A stretch of DNA of 64,000 nucleotides, taken from Apophysomyces variabilis. Its lineage: Eukaryota; Mucoromycota; Mucoromycetes; Mucorales; Mucoraceae. The stretch covers positions 1 through 64,000 of the forward strand of contig MZZL01000375.1 of NCBI GenBank assembly GCA_002749535.1, in the 5' to 3' direction. The position numbers and the translations under genes are program-made. This document shows, in pieces, positions 27,418 to 38,347 of this stretch. The notes beneath the pieces were generated by a model. That model made no database searches. It was not told the origin of the DNA and saw only the letters and a list, made by a program, of their open reading frames with translations. How positions within the stretch are numbered: position 1 is the first letter of the stretch; the number at the start of each line of letters is the position of its first letter.

Positions 27418-28526
27418 CTTGCCGAAAGCTATCGAGAAGATGAGGTATGTCGGCAAGTGAACAATAAAAGTGAACAAAGGAGAAGGGAGCGAGATTTGCC
27501 AAAACCGGACATCAAATAAAGTCAAGGAGACACAAGCTCTAATTTGGATGACGAACATTTCTTGGACACGACGCTTGCAGTACTGTTATGGGAATCTTTG
27601 CACTACATCTCTCCCAAATCAGTATAACCGGCGTTTATCAGGCGACAAAAAAGTCCATTGGACGTCTAATACCTTGGGCTAGGTTCAAGCTTCTCACAAA
27701 GAAAATGACACGCTGTCTTTCTGTAATTACTTGCAAACTGGAAAGATCGTGCTTCTTATTATGTTATTTCACATTGGAAACATAGATAACTAAATCAAGA
27801 CAATATAATAGTCTCATTGCAAAATAGCAGATGAGTCACGCGTGCAACAACTTTGGAACGTCCATACAAAAGGGTGGATTGGATTTGCAGTTATCCAGGC
27901 TTTAGAAGCATTAGCACAGCAACGGTTTGATAACATATGAAAGTTTAAAAGAACGGCAATAACACAGAAGAAAGAATCAAAGGGAACGAACTTTTAGGCT
28001 AGAAGGATCTATGATTTCCTGTCACTAAAGGCTTTGACGAACAGTTATAATAATGAGCAATAACAAGCCTTTATCCAAAGAGTGGTGTGAATCCAAGGTC
28101 TAATTAAGCTTTATCCTATGCATAACTGCAGGCCAAGTACATCATATGGAAGATTGCCATATAAGTGAGTGTAAATGACTCAATTGCGGCACGAGCTAGT
28201 TTGACAGTGTGGCTGGAAGGTCATGATACCATTACAGGTTACAATCATATATTGACAATACGGGTTAAGATAAGATGTTGACGATTGTAGCTTTGTCCTT
28301 TTGCCCTCAGATACTCATGCCAACTTTATGTAGCATGCCGATATTTTGCTTACATATTCTTATAACCGCTTTAACAGAGGTAAAAATAGTAGAAACATCA
28401 AATCGGTATAACTTTGTTAAATACGAAATTCCATGAAGAAGAAAGGAGAAACGCGAAAACATACAAAACGGGATATATTGGAAAAGCTCTGCATACCAGC
28501 TTAACTTGCATTAGCTGCACCTTGCA
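27418..28526. other. Intergenic stretch between the divergent Num1-like gene and HIS7
   Basis: No supported gene. Short frames on both strands lack motifs. An ATGACTCAA motif lies at 28176-28184, similar to the amino-acid-control site near HIS7 but 800 bp away from it. Confidence 0.5.
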
Positions 28527-28769
28527 TTATGGATAAGGAGCAATTCTACACCAAAGAAAGTCAAAAACTTGGTTAGCCATCTCCTCGAAAGTAGCAGGGT
28601 TAGAAAAGGTCGCCGCGTTGAGATTTCCATGATGTGCTCTAAATTTTAGAAGTAGGGTTCCTTTAATAGCCCATAGCAGCTTTTCTTTCAAGCCTGGTAT
28701 AACCGCTTCTTGGGCAACAAAAGCAACTGCTAAGCAAAGCCAGAGGATCAGAAATGGAGCTACAATGCC
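28527..28769 (-). other. Orphan 80-residue reading frame with a hydrophobic segment
   Basis: On the minus strand an 80-codon frame without its own ATG reads GIVAPFLILWLCLAVAFVAQ, a plausible membrane helix, then a Lys/Glu-rich part and a terminal segment (TFEEMANQVFDFLW), stopping at 28527. The same frame is open upstream of the TAA at 28770-28772 for about 20 codons, so this could be an exon, or a gene broken by one stop. I do not recognise the family. It may also be chance. Confidence 0.25.
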
Positions 28770-28896
28770 TTAGGATTCAAAGACTTTTGGCGCAATTTTT
28801 AGTGAGAAAATACTTTTTCTTATAGATTTCTTTTGTATTTCGATAAGCTGCTGATTGATTTTTCATATCATCTAGCCTGAAACAGGGCGATATACT

Positions 28897-28905
28897 ATGA
28901 GTCAT
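28897..28905. promoter_or_regulatory. Gcn4/Cpc1-type general amino-acid-control site upstream of HIS7
   Basis: The palindrome ATGAGTCAT ends 77 bp before the HIS7 start codon (28982). It is a perfect match to the consensus bound by the bZIP regulator Gcn4/Cpc1, which activates amino-acid biosynthesis genes, including histidine genes, on starvation in fungi. Confidence 0.75.
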
Positions 28906-28981
28906 CCAAGCCACTTCGTTTGGCAGTTTTAATTTCGCCGAATTAAAGTTTTTGACAGGTTTAACCTTTATAACGCACAAG

Positions 28982-30680
28982 ATGCCAGGGCTTTATATGC
29001 TGGATTATGGTGCAGGCAATGTTCGAAGTCTGGTCAATGCTGTCAATCGTCTGGGCTATGATATTCAGTTTGTCAAAGATCCTGAAGACATTTTGAAAGC
29101 AGAAGTATGTCAACTTTAAAGTTGCAAAAGGCGGAACTGACCATGGCGGATAGAAACTTATCTTTCCTGGAGTTGGTGCATTTGGTCATGCCATGAAAGC
29201 TTTAGAAGAGAAAGGATATACCAAACCTTTGAAGGAATACATTAACTCAGGGCGACCATTTATGGGTATCTGCGTCGGTATGCAGACATTGTTCGCTGGG
29301 TCAGATGAAAGCGATCTGAAAGGTCTCGGTGTCATCCCTGCTATCGTCAAGCAGTTCGACAATAAAACGAAGGCTGTTCCCCATATGGGCTGGAATGCTG
29401 CTCAGCTTGCCAAGGAGCAGACTCAGGAAGATGGCCAGGCGGTGAACTACGGTATCAATGACCAGTCTGTATACTACTTTGTTCACTCCTATGGAGTGCC
29501 TTATGAGGAAAAACTGAAGGATTGGGTCCTTACAACGACACAGTATGGCGACGAAATATTCGTAAGCTCAGTACAGAAAGACAACGTCTTTGCCACCCAA
29601 TTCCATCCCGAAAAGAGTGGCTACGCTGGTCTGAGAGTTTTGAGATCATTCTTGGATGGAACAGGCATCGTTGAAGATAGTAAAATTATCACAAAGGTTC
29701 CACAATTAAGCTCACAGGACAAATTCTCGAAGCGTATCATTGCCTGTTTGGACGTGCGTGCCAACGATGCTGGCGATCTTGTCGTGACAAAGGGAGATCA
29801 ATACGACGTTCGGGAGAAAGGCTCGGATGGCAACGATGTTCGAAACCTTGGAAAGCCTGTTGAATTGGCACGGAGATATTTCGAAGAAGGTGCTGATGAG
29901 ATTACGTTTTTAAATATCACCAGTTTCCGCAACTGCCCACTTGCAGATTTACCCATGCTGGAAGTTTTGAAGCGCGCCTCAGAAACCGTGTTTGTGCCAT
30001 TGACAATTGGTGGCGGTATTCGAGACGTTGTCGACCCTGACGGTACTGTATATTCCGCATATGAGGTTGCTGGAAAGTACTTTAAATCGGGTGCAGACAA
30101 AGTTTCGATTGGTAGCGACGCAGTCTATGCTGCGGAGAAGTATCTAGCTGAGGGCAAGCATGGATCTAGCGCTATTGAAAAAATTGCCCAAGCGTATGGT
30201 GTGCAGGCCGTTGTGATCTCAGTTGATCCCCGTCGTGTATATGTCAAGGAACCAAGTGATACAACCCACCATGTTGTGAAAGCAAGTCAACCTGGCCCCA
30301 ACGGAGAAGAGTACTGCTGGTATCAGTGCACTGTTAAAGGCGGCCGCGAAGGCCGTGATATAGATGTCCGTCAGCTAGTGACTGCATGCGAAGCATTAGG
30401 TGCGGGTGAGATATTGCTGAACTGTATGGACCGAGATGGCACGAATTCAGGCTATGAGCTTGAATTGATCAAAGATGTCAGAGATGCGGTTCGTATTCCC
30501 GTGATTGCATCGAGTGGGGCTGGCCGTCTGGAACACTTCTCGGAAGTCTTCGAGAAAACTGGTGTTGAAGCAGCCCTTGCGGCTGGTATTTTCCATCGCC
30601 GAGAAGTGCCTATTCAGGATGTGAAGGATTACCTGAAAAAGGAAGGAGTGAATGTCAGACCTATCGATTCGACTTTGTAA
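28982..30680 (+). CDS. HIS7: Imidazole glycerol phosphate synthase, bifunctional glutaminase-cyclase
   Basis: Exon 1 (28982-29104) and exon 2 (29154-30680) give 549 residues, matching the fused fungal enzyme (552 in yeast). It makes IGP and AICAR from PRFAR and glutamine, the fifth step of histidine synthesis, and so links histidine and purine synthesis. The N-terminal glutaminase ([16 protein letters not shown]) has the nucleophile Cys81 in GICVGMQ and the catalytic pair His192/Glu194 in FHPEKS. The C-terminal cyclase barrel has [12 protein letters not shown] with Asp241, and [10 protein letters not shown] with Asp399, the two catalytic aspartates, plus LTIGGGI and IASSGAG phosphate-binding loops. 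The single 49 bp intron ends in GATAG. A perfect ATGAGTCAT site upstream suggests amino-acid-starvation control. The frame looks intact. Confidence 0.97.
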
Positions 30681-31419
30681 CTAAATGTTAATTAAGCACA
30701 AATTATTTATTGGAAGCTTAGAAGCATATGCTTGATGTGTTTATCTCTATCTTTTTATAGACCGTGTTACAATTTGTCGTTCTGTTGGCTAATTTAAGAA
30801 ATGTGTCGCTCGATAATTGCTCTTGCCATGGGGCGCAATACAATAGATACAGAACTCTCGCTACTCATTCCCTTTTTATTCTTTACTCTCTACCTTTTCG
30901 ACTCGCTATAAATCATATCAGTGATAATATATTCAATGGGAAGTTGTGTAAACCAAACACCTGGAGTCATCGCATTATGTCTTTGTTAAGTGCTCGTTGG
31001 CTGTATACAAAGACAGATGTTTCTTTGAATATTCTTTTATAGTATGCATTAGCTAAGTGTTTCTTAGCCTAGATTGGTGCGTCTGCTTCTTGATGATGTT
31101 TAATCGTAATTTTAAACACAGTTCATGCTGCGTCGCCGCCTTACATCAACACTTAAAAAAAGTAGAAACCACAACAATTGTTTGGCAGAAACAAAGACGG
31201 TTTACAGCTCTAGAAGCATTCTTAATTTATCACGAATAAATTTACAACAGACATTGCTCTCCTTTTTATCCCTGGATGTCAAGACTAATGTTGCTATTCC
31301 TGTCCAAGTTGGGTGGGGCTGCATCAAATCACTGTTTGATTGAAGTTCCGACATGACGTTTTGGCCTTACTATTATGCGAAGTTTGGTTTCATTCTACCC
31401 TTGTGTTTCATTCCGTTTA
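30681..31419. other. Intergenic stretch between HIS7 and the CNB/F-box gene
   Basis: No convincing coding sequence; the overlapping short frames at 30764-31343 lack motifs and compete with one another. It should hold the HIS7 3' end and the promoter of the next gene. Confidence 0.55.
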
Positions 31420-33928
31420 ATGATGACCGATATTCATTCCAACTGGATGCAACCATCACTACAGCCGATGGATACAGTTCGTATTCCACCAGATCTGTTA
31501 ACCTCTTTGAGACAACATGCACTCTTTCAACGTACCAATAATGAAAGCTTCTTGGAAAGACTGGCTTGTGTCATGCATTTGCGTACTTATGGGGCGCGTG
31601 ATGTCATCATCAAAAAGGACGAACCTGCCAGGGCTATGTTCTTTCTTTTGCGCGGTTCAGTCGATGTTTGCTCAGCCGACTACGAACGGATATATGCCAC
31701 TTTACCCAAAGGATCTTGTTTCGGCGAAATCGGAATTCTATATTCTATGCCCCGCACGGCAACAGTTATAGCAAAAACAAAATGTACAGTAGCAGCATTA
31801 ACTGCTGAAGAAGTTTCCACGTTATTGCCTCAGTTTCCAGAAGTCGAAAAGATCTTGCGTTTTGAAGCAGAAGAGAGATTGGCATTATTAAAAAAGAGCA
31901 AAGAGAGCGGAACCAAACTCAACCGAAAACCAAGCGTAGAGCGCAACGTGGAGTCTTTCTGTGAAACTGGGGCAAGAGCTCACCTTCAGAGGGTTAGATA
32001 TGACGACCAAATCTCGTTAGTTGTGACTGATCGCTCTTTAGATGCCGCTTTTTAGTCAGTGTCCTGAAGAATTTCTACATTCGATCTCATTAAAAGTTGA
32101 GCCACGACATTATCCACCTAATGCATTAATTATTCGGAAAGGAGATATTGGCACTGAGGTGTTTTTTATCGTTGATGGTAATTGTTATCGAGTCTAGGAG
32201 GCGAGATATTCACGTTTGCATTCAGGTACCGTGGAAGTCAGTACTTTAGACCCAAACACAGTAATTGCTCGATTGGGTGCAGGCGACTTTTTCGGTGAAA
32301 TTGGAATCTTGCTTAATGTTCCACGTACCGCCAATATTCGATCCGTAACAAACCTGGAGGTCTATGTTTTGAATCGAGCAGACTTTTTAACGGTTTGCAG
32401 TCGGTATCCTGACCTTCAGCGTCAATTTAGAGATATGGCGGAAACTGCATTGCACAATTTACAGGAAAAGGTAGAATAAAAAGTGTAGCAAATCTTATCT
32501 TCAACGACGTCAGCTAACTTTTTCTTAGATCTTAGAGCTGGACGAGGCAGCAATAAATACTGTAACTGGTATATGACCCTTTTATCACCAAACTAATAAT
32601 GACAGATATTCTTGGATTTTATAGAAGGCTGCAAATACGTGCCGATTGACGAACAACATTATGGCGCTCCCTTGGGTTCTATAGCAGCTAATTCTGTCTG
32701 CAGAACTACAAGCGACCAAGACCCAACGTTACCAACTGTTGTTGATATCTTACGCCATACTGAAACAAAAAAACGTCGGGCTAGTGTAGCTGTATGGTCC
32801 GATCCGTCATTGTTGCAGTTTGCTCAATCAAAATCAATTTCGCCGCCTTTGGAGCCACAGAAACCGGATCATGCGTATACATCACCGCTTGCGCTAGAGC
32901 AGGGATCCTTTATGATGCTAAACAAAGAAAGTTTAATCCGTCTCGTGAACTATCTTGATTTTGCCAGTATTTTAAAGTTGGCTGGTGTTTCAAGAAATTG
33001 CCGCCATTTTTTGGAAAATACTGAAGAAATATTGCATCAAGTGGATTTATGCCCACATCACAGACGTGTCACAGATGATACAGCTATATGGATTGCAAGT
33101 TTCATTAATAATCGTGCACGCCAGCTTAGTCTCTCCCAATGCTTTCATTTAACCGATACAGGCCTCAAGTCGATGGTGCAACAAGGATCTAACTTGTTAG
33201 AACTCGATGTGAGCTCGTGTTGGTTGCTCACAGACCAAAGTCTGGCTTTAATTGGTAGCAGCTGTCCTGAGCTTGTCTCGATCAATCTTTCCAATTGCCG
33301 AAAGATTACAGACGCTGGAGTACTTGCCTTATTGGAAGAGAAATCGACACGGAATTACCCGAGACTAACGGAGATCATCCTTTCCTATTGCAAGAACTTG
33401 ACGGATCAAACTATGCATCATTTAGCAAAATATAATGCCAAAAGCCTCGAACGTCTTAACATACAACGATGTACGAAGATTACAGATGACGGATTTATGG
33501 CCTGGGCGGACCATTTATTTCCATCACTCCAGCATGTCGTGTTGAACGATTGTAGTTTTCTGACAGACAAGGCAATTGCCTATTTGATTGCCGCCGCACC
33601 GTATATACAACATCTGTCGGTCAGTTTTTGCTGTGCACTTAGCGATAGTGCGGTCGAGGACTTAGGTCAGCTTAAGCAGCTGACAGAATTAGACGCCAGT
33701 TTTTGTGGTGCGGCAGTCTCTGATGCTTCGATATGCACTCTTTTGAAAAAGAGCCCGTTATCCGTGTTGAATATCCGTGGTTGTGTGCGGATCAGAGATA
33801 CCGGATTGCAAACGATTGTGGAAACAGGGCAGCTCCGGTATTTGAACGTCAGTCAATGTTCCGGTGTGAGTAGACAAGTCAAAGACCTATTATTACGATC
33901 CAATTCTGTAGAAACATTTATTGCTTGA
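31420..33928 (+). CDS. Protein with two cyclic-nucleotide-binding domains, an F-box and leucine-rich repeats (five exons)
   Basis: Exons 31420-31992, 32042-32177, 32226-32470, 32529-32561 and 32606-33928 join in phase to 769 residues (start at 31420 or the next ATG, 31423). The first CNB fold has GSCFGEIGILYSMPRTATV. The second, rebuilt across two introns, has FFIVDGTVEV and GDFFGEIGILLNVPRTANI. Both keep the Gly-Glu and the Arg of the phosphate-binding cassette. After a linker comes an F-box-like segment (LIRLVNYLDFASILKLAGV). About nine to ten AMN1/FBXL-type leucine-rich repeats follow (such as LVSINLSNCRKITDAGVLAL), ending at 33928. F-box proteins are substrate receptors of SCF ubiquitin ligases. 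By inference this would be a receptor gated by cAMP or another ligand, but ligand binding and SCF assembly are not shown by sequence alone. Confidence 0.88.
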
Positions 33929-34395
33929 AAGACATGTGCAACCCTTCATATAAGACTACCAAAGCTGATACTGGTGCTGTTTCCCGATTGACCTTACTTT
34001 CTCCAGTAAAGAAGAGGAAAAAAAAAGAAAAGAAAAAAGGAAGAGACAGAGGAAAGGTGTAATCCCAATTTACGAAAAGTGGACAGTGTTTATCGAGAGA
34101 ATATAGACACTGGAAAATAAAACTAAATTTTCATTCTAAGTGCAAAAGCATAGTATACTGTATACTTAAGCGCACCATCAAATCCGTAAACGTGTTTAGC
34201 TGTCGGGAAAGCTAACGACGTAGCAAAACGTGCGATGTGCAGTAAAACCTAATTTATTCAATGACTGTGAACGCTGTGCTTTTCAAAGCATGATCCCATT
34301 GCACGGTTGGAAACAAAGAAAAGGGAACAAAAAAACCTTGGCATAGTAGCAGGTGAACAGAAAGAAGGTTTTGTACTAAACGGGACATAATACAA
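33929..34395. other. Intergenic stretch downstream of the CNB/F-box gene
   Basis: Nothing coding is seen. A purine-rich low-complexity run lies at about 34010-34055. Confidence 0.5.
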
Positions 34396-35369
34396 TTAGC
34401 AGAAGCTTGGAAGGCCAAATACTTGACCTAAGCGAAACTTGTCTATGCCACCTTGATGAATATTGTCGAGTTGTAGAAATGGTGCACCAGTACGTATGAC
34501 GACATCTGGCTACTCGGTTTGACTTTCACCGTATGCATAACTGATAACCATGTGAATAAACATCGATCTTGTAAACCAGCCAATTATTTGTATTACCATT
34601 TTCATGACGCACAATGGTTGAACTATGTGCCAGGCTTGCTGGTGTTTTGGCATATAGCAAGTCGTGTACAAAGGACGGATATAGCTTGCTGTCAGATGTG
34701 TTTATGACATCAGCTTCATGTCACAATCGTATAAGTACGATGTAAGGGCAACAATGGCATTGATCACAATGCATTCACCACGACTTGCATTTGTTACAAA
34801 GCTACAGCAATTGCAATTGTCTCACCGATATTACCGTCCACCAATTTCCAAATAATTGCGTTGACTTGCGTTAGAGTCTTCGCGTCGAACGGATAGCGGT
34901 CATATTTAGCAATAACGTTCTGTCACATCCCTTTCAGCAGCGTGGGCGGAAAAATACTGTTTGGCAAGCTTTCATAACTGTATCGTTTTGGAGGGTAAGA
35001 ATACCTGGCATCGACATTAGTACATTAAACTCGGTAAAAACAGCAAAGGTGGTAAGGCCAGATAGCCTGATATATGATTGTCAATATTCGTGAAATTTCG
35101 AGCCAATATCTTGGCCTTGTTTGATTCAATGAAAAGCAGTTGACAGCTGGCTAAGTGCAAGCTTTTCGAATGAGATTGATCTTGTCAACGTGACAGCCAA
35201 GGTCATCCTGCTATTGAAGACGCGACCGTAGGAAATACACCAGTCTAACGATAAAAGACAGCCTACTGACATGCATATCTCGAGTTTTGTGTTGCCGTAG
35301 ACATGCACTTCCAAGTCATGATCACCTGCGGTGTGAGATGCAACAATGCTTTTTTTCTTTGACATCATA
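34396..35369 (-). pseudogene. Unrecognised multi-exon gene, possibly decaying
   Basis: On the minus strand a series of open pieces looks more protein-like than random DNA. A start ATG with MSKKKSIVASHTAGDHDLEV lies near 35366. Later pieces include SCQLLFIESNKAKILARN (about 35095-35150), YDRYPFDAKTLTQVNAIIW (about 34845-34905), NWLVYKIDVYSHGYQLCIR (about 34530-34590) and APFLQLDNIHQGGIDKFRL (about 34415-34475), ending in TAA at 34396. Possible intron ends occur between some pieces, but at least one stop (TGA near 34924) and a frame change near 34805 resist a clean model. I do not recognise the family. It could be an intact gene with introns I failed to place, or a pseudogene. Confidence 0.35.
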
Positions 35370-36097
35370 AACTAAAAAGTAGTGCAAATATGATTTACCG
35401 ATTAAATGTTGAAACGTTGAAAGAGTCATGTGTAATAAACAACAATAATCAAAATTCAATGTAAGCAACGAACTTGACAAAGTACAAAACACACCAACAT
35501 TGTTATAAAGACGTTCCTACACTGTTAATATTACCATGATGAAAATTCATTATAATGCGTATAACCGCGAGTGCGGCGTTCTTAACGCGTCCACTCTGGT
35601 TCAATCTCGTAGAAAGAAGGGTAAAGAAGAACTTGTGGGCAAAGGGAAGAAAAGTAAAGACAGTAAATTCTAAGACCTGGAAAGAAGGGGAAACCTTTCT
35701 TACCCCCAAAAATCCATTTTAATCACGGCCATGTAATACCTTGCCTTTGATACCGGTGTCTGTTACTTCTATCACCATTGTCGCAGTTAATCCCACGCCG
35801 CTTACTTTAGAACCGTACGCTCACATTGCACTTTCCCATCTTGCTCGTCTGTATCATTATAACCATGTGGAGCTCTCACTTGAACTTGCATTTTCCACCT
35901 AACTTTCGTTTTATTTTCCCAACTTATTATCATGAAAGCTTTCCTTCTACTTCGTTGTACAACAGAAGAAAAACAATTTCAATAGCTTAACAGTATTCAG
36001 TTTAATTTGGTTTAGTAATTCGGTAATTTAGTGATTTGGCCTGTATCAAGTTGACGTGGAACTGCGCATAGCATCACAATACGAAAAATATATATCG
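35370..36097. other. Intergenic stretch downstream of the TLC-domain gene
   Basis: No supported coding sequence. The minus-strand frame at 35503-35709 has no motif. Confidence 0.5.
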
Positions 36098-36904
36098 TTA
36101 ACGTTTCGTTGTGTAAGATTCTTGCAGACGTCTTTGTTGCTTAACGAAGCCTAAAGAAGTGTTCAATGATACCTATACAGGAAGATCTCAAAACCCCTTT
36201 AACTTACCGTAAAACCAATAGCAGTGCAGTGGGAAAAACAGCGATAAAGCCTTCCAGATGACACCAAATCGGAGTGCGCTGCAAATCATCCATGCATGAA
36301 ATACTATGCGGGTTGCTACAAAAGTGGCGGCAAATAAATAGTCATGTCTCCACTTAGGTTCAACAGATCCAAGCGACAGAAAGAATGTGGGCATCTCTAG
36401 GATACACATTGTGACAAAGATAGCCGTGTAACGCTGCTGAATGACCCATACAAGGGTGATGGTATAGATGAGATGATGCACCCAGCCAGTTAGGATCCCG
36501 ATTTGTGATCTATAAAAGATTACACCAAGGGACAGGTCGAGGATCAGGAACACCAAGAAAAAGGTTGTTATTGCAAGGGTCCACGAGTTTTCGGCATTTA
36601 TCAACACTTCAAAATCGCGACTGATCATTAACTTAATAACAAGTGGCAGGGAGGACACCATGGTGATAAAGCTGCTTAGAAGACTCAAAATGTATGCATA
36701 CTGACGCACTGTAGTCAGCCCTACTGTTTGCCAAACGCCGAACCATGCAATGAGGAGCACGAATGAAGCTATTGCGCTAGCTTCAATGACTGGGAATTCT
36801 GCTGCTGCATCTGTCTGGTCGAAGAAGACATGTCCGTAATGGTATTGCTCCATTGAGCTCATTCGAAGCGAGTAAGACGGAGAGAAAGGTAAGTAAAAGG
36901 CCAT
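36098..36904 (-). CDS. TLC-domain (TRAM/LAG1/CLN8-like) multi-pass membrane protein (two exons)
   Basis: Exon 1 (36208-36904) and exon 2 (36098-36150) join in phase across a GTAAGT intron to 249 residues. Without splicing, the frame would end a few codons into the intron. About six to seven hydrophobic helices are visible, starting with ASAIASFVLLIAWFGVW. The central GWVHHLIYTITLVWV and the later EMPTFFLSLGSVEP and TRIVFHAWMI fit the TLC domain found in TLCD/TMEM56-type proteins and distantly in ceramide synthases. The C-terminus YWFYGFVKQQRRL is a usual ending with cytosolic basic residues. It lacks the Lag1p motif pattern HHX8DDX, so ceramide synthase activity is not supported. A lipid-related role in the endoplasmic reticulum is inferred from the family only. 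Confidence 0.75.
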
Positions 36905-38347
36905 TTGGTCATGTTGAATCTCCCAAAAGGGAGTCTCTTGGGCTTTGTCTTTCTCGCGTTATCGAATTAGTTTATCAACGTGTTCAATCCATAGGTCCTC
37001 GTGGATCCCTTACTCCGCAAGTTCCGCAACTCGTGATCCTCCCTGATCAGAAAATGAACTGCTGAGGATATGCCTTCTTGCAACAAAGTCTTCATAAAAA
37101 CTGACGTGCAGATCAAGGCACAAAGCACAGCCTTTTTACGAATAATCTCATATCGTATGGATGGTGGCTATTGTTATCGATCAAGGACATGTCGAGAATC
37201 AAGAGCCTGTTTGTCTTGTTTCCCCTACGTTATTTATCCTAAAGACAAGAGATTCAGTACGTCTAGACGTATTAACGGGGTATTGATGGTTGTCAAATGA
37301 AGCCAATCACACTAGTAACATGTTATAGTCAACTGAAGTTTTATTTTGGGAATGATGATCCCTGTCGATCTCTAACCACCAACGGCAAGCGGAACCTAAA
37401 TATACGGTTCCTGCATAATGGTCCTTGCTCCTGTCACTGCTATTGCCATGTTAAAAAACGCTATCTGGAACTGATCACCGGCTACCGCTTATTCAATACA
37501 ACTTGGATTAATGCGCAGTTGCTCATGAATGGATCATATTAAAAGCACTGTGACTTCAGCATCCGCAAATTTTTGCATGAAAATAGACATCATGCAAAGT
37601 CAATAGTAACCAAAATCATAACTTAGATTCTATCTCTCTTAATATAGCAAAAACTCATATCTATTTTATATCCTCGAATATATTTATCCAAATGACATTA
37701 GTAGATAATCGTAAAATTTAAGGTTCCACACTACTATGGATCCCACTTTCACACTATCCTTATGATCATGTTCTGATATCCTTAAATTATTGATCTTACT
37801 GATACAACATGATTCTAATGATCTATACTAAAATATCGAACTAGATACAGTAATTGTTGGTAAGACTCTTGGCAACATCTCGGTTGCGCGACTTGCCACA
37901 TGTTAAATTCAATCAACGATATCCATGGCAACTGTGTTGGCGTTTCGTATTCATGAACCCCACTAACCTTTGATGGAGAGATAACTGTATATTGTTGCAT
38001 TTTTAAGACTATTGCCTCAGTAAGAAAATGAAAGGCGAACGACACCTTCATTTTAGGAATCCGTACATATTTCACGGGATGTATGATCTGCTTTCCAATA
38101 CAACAACAAATATGCAATGGTATTGATCTTAGTATAAAGCGCAACAAAATGACAATTCTCGTTTCGCTTTCTATTTGACGCTTTCTTTCCGTTTTCTTGA
38201 GCCACTGTTTGAAATTTTTGGGGTTACCGTAGATCGCACAGCCATGCCGAGGTCCAGCAGAGTCCCAGAAGATAGCAAGTCACTCTTAATATCCACAGGA
38301 CAACAACGCAAGGCGGTATTAGAGGGAGTTTATTCAACGTGTCAGTC
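36905..38347. other. Intergenic stretch between the TLC-domain gene and importin-11
   Basis: Short frames at 36853-37542 on the plus strand and 37815-38147 on the minus strand have no recognisable motif, and stops separate them. AT-rich sequence dominates at 37560-37840. The last 100-200 bases should be the promoter and leader of the next gene. Confidence 0.5.

Noticed and set aside
28777..28980. Minus-strand frame just upstream of HIS7
   Set aside because: It overlaps the HIS7 promoter including the Gcn4-type site, has no motif, and its start codon is not convincing.
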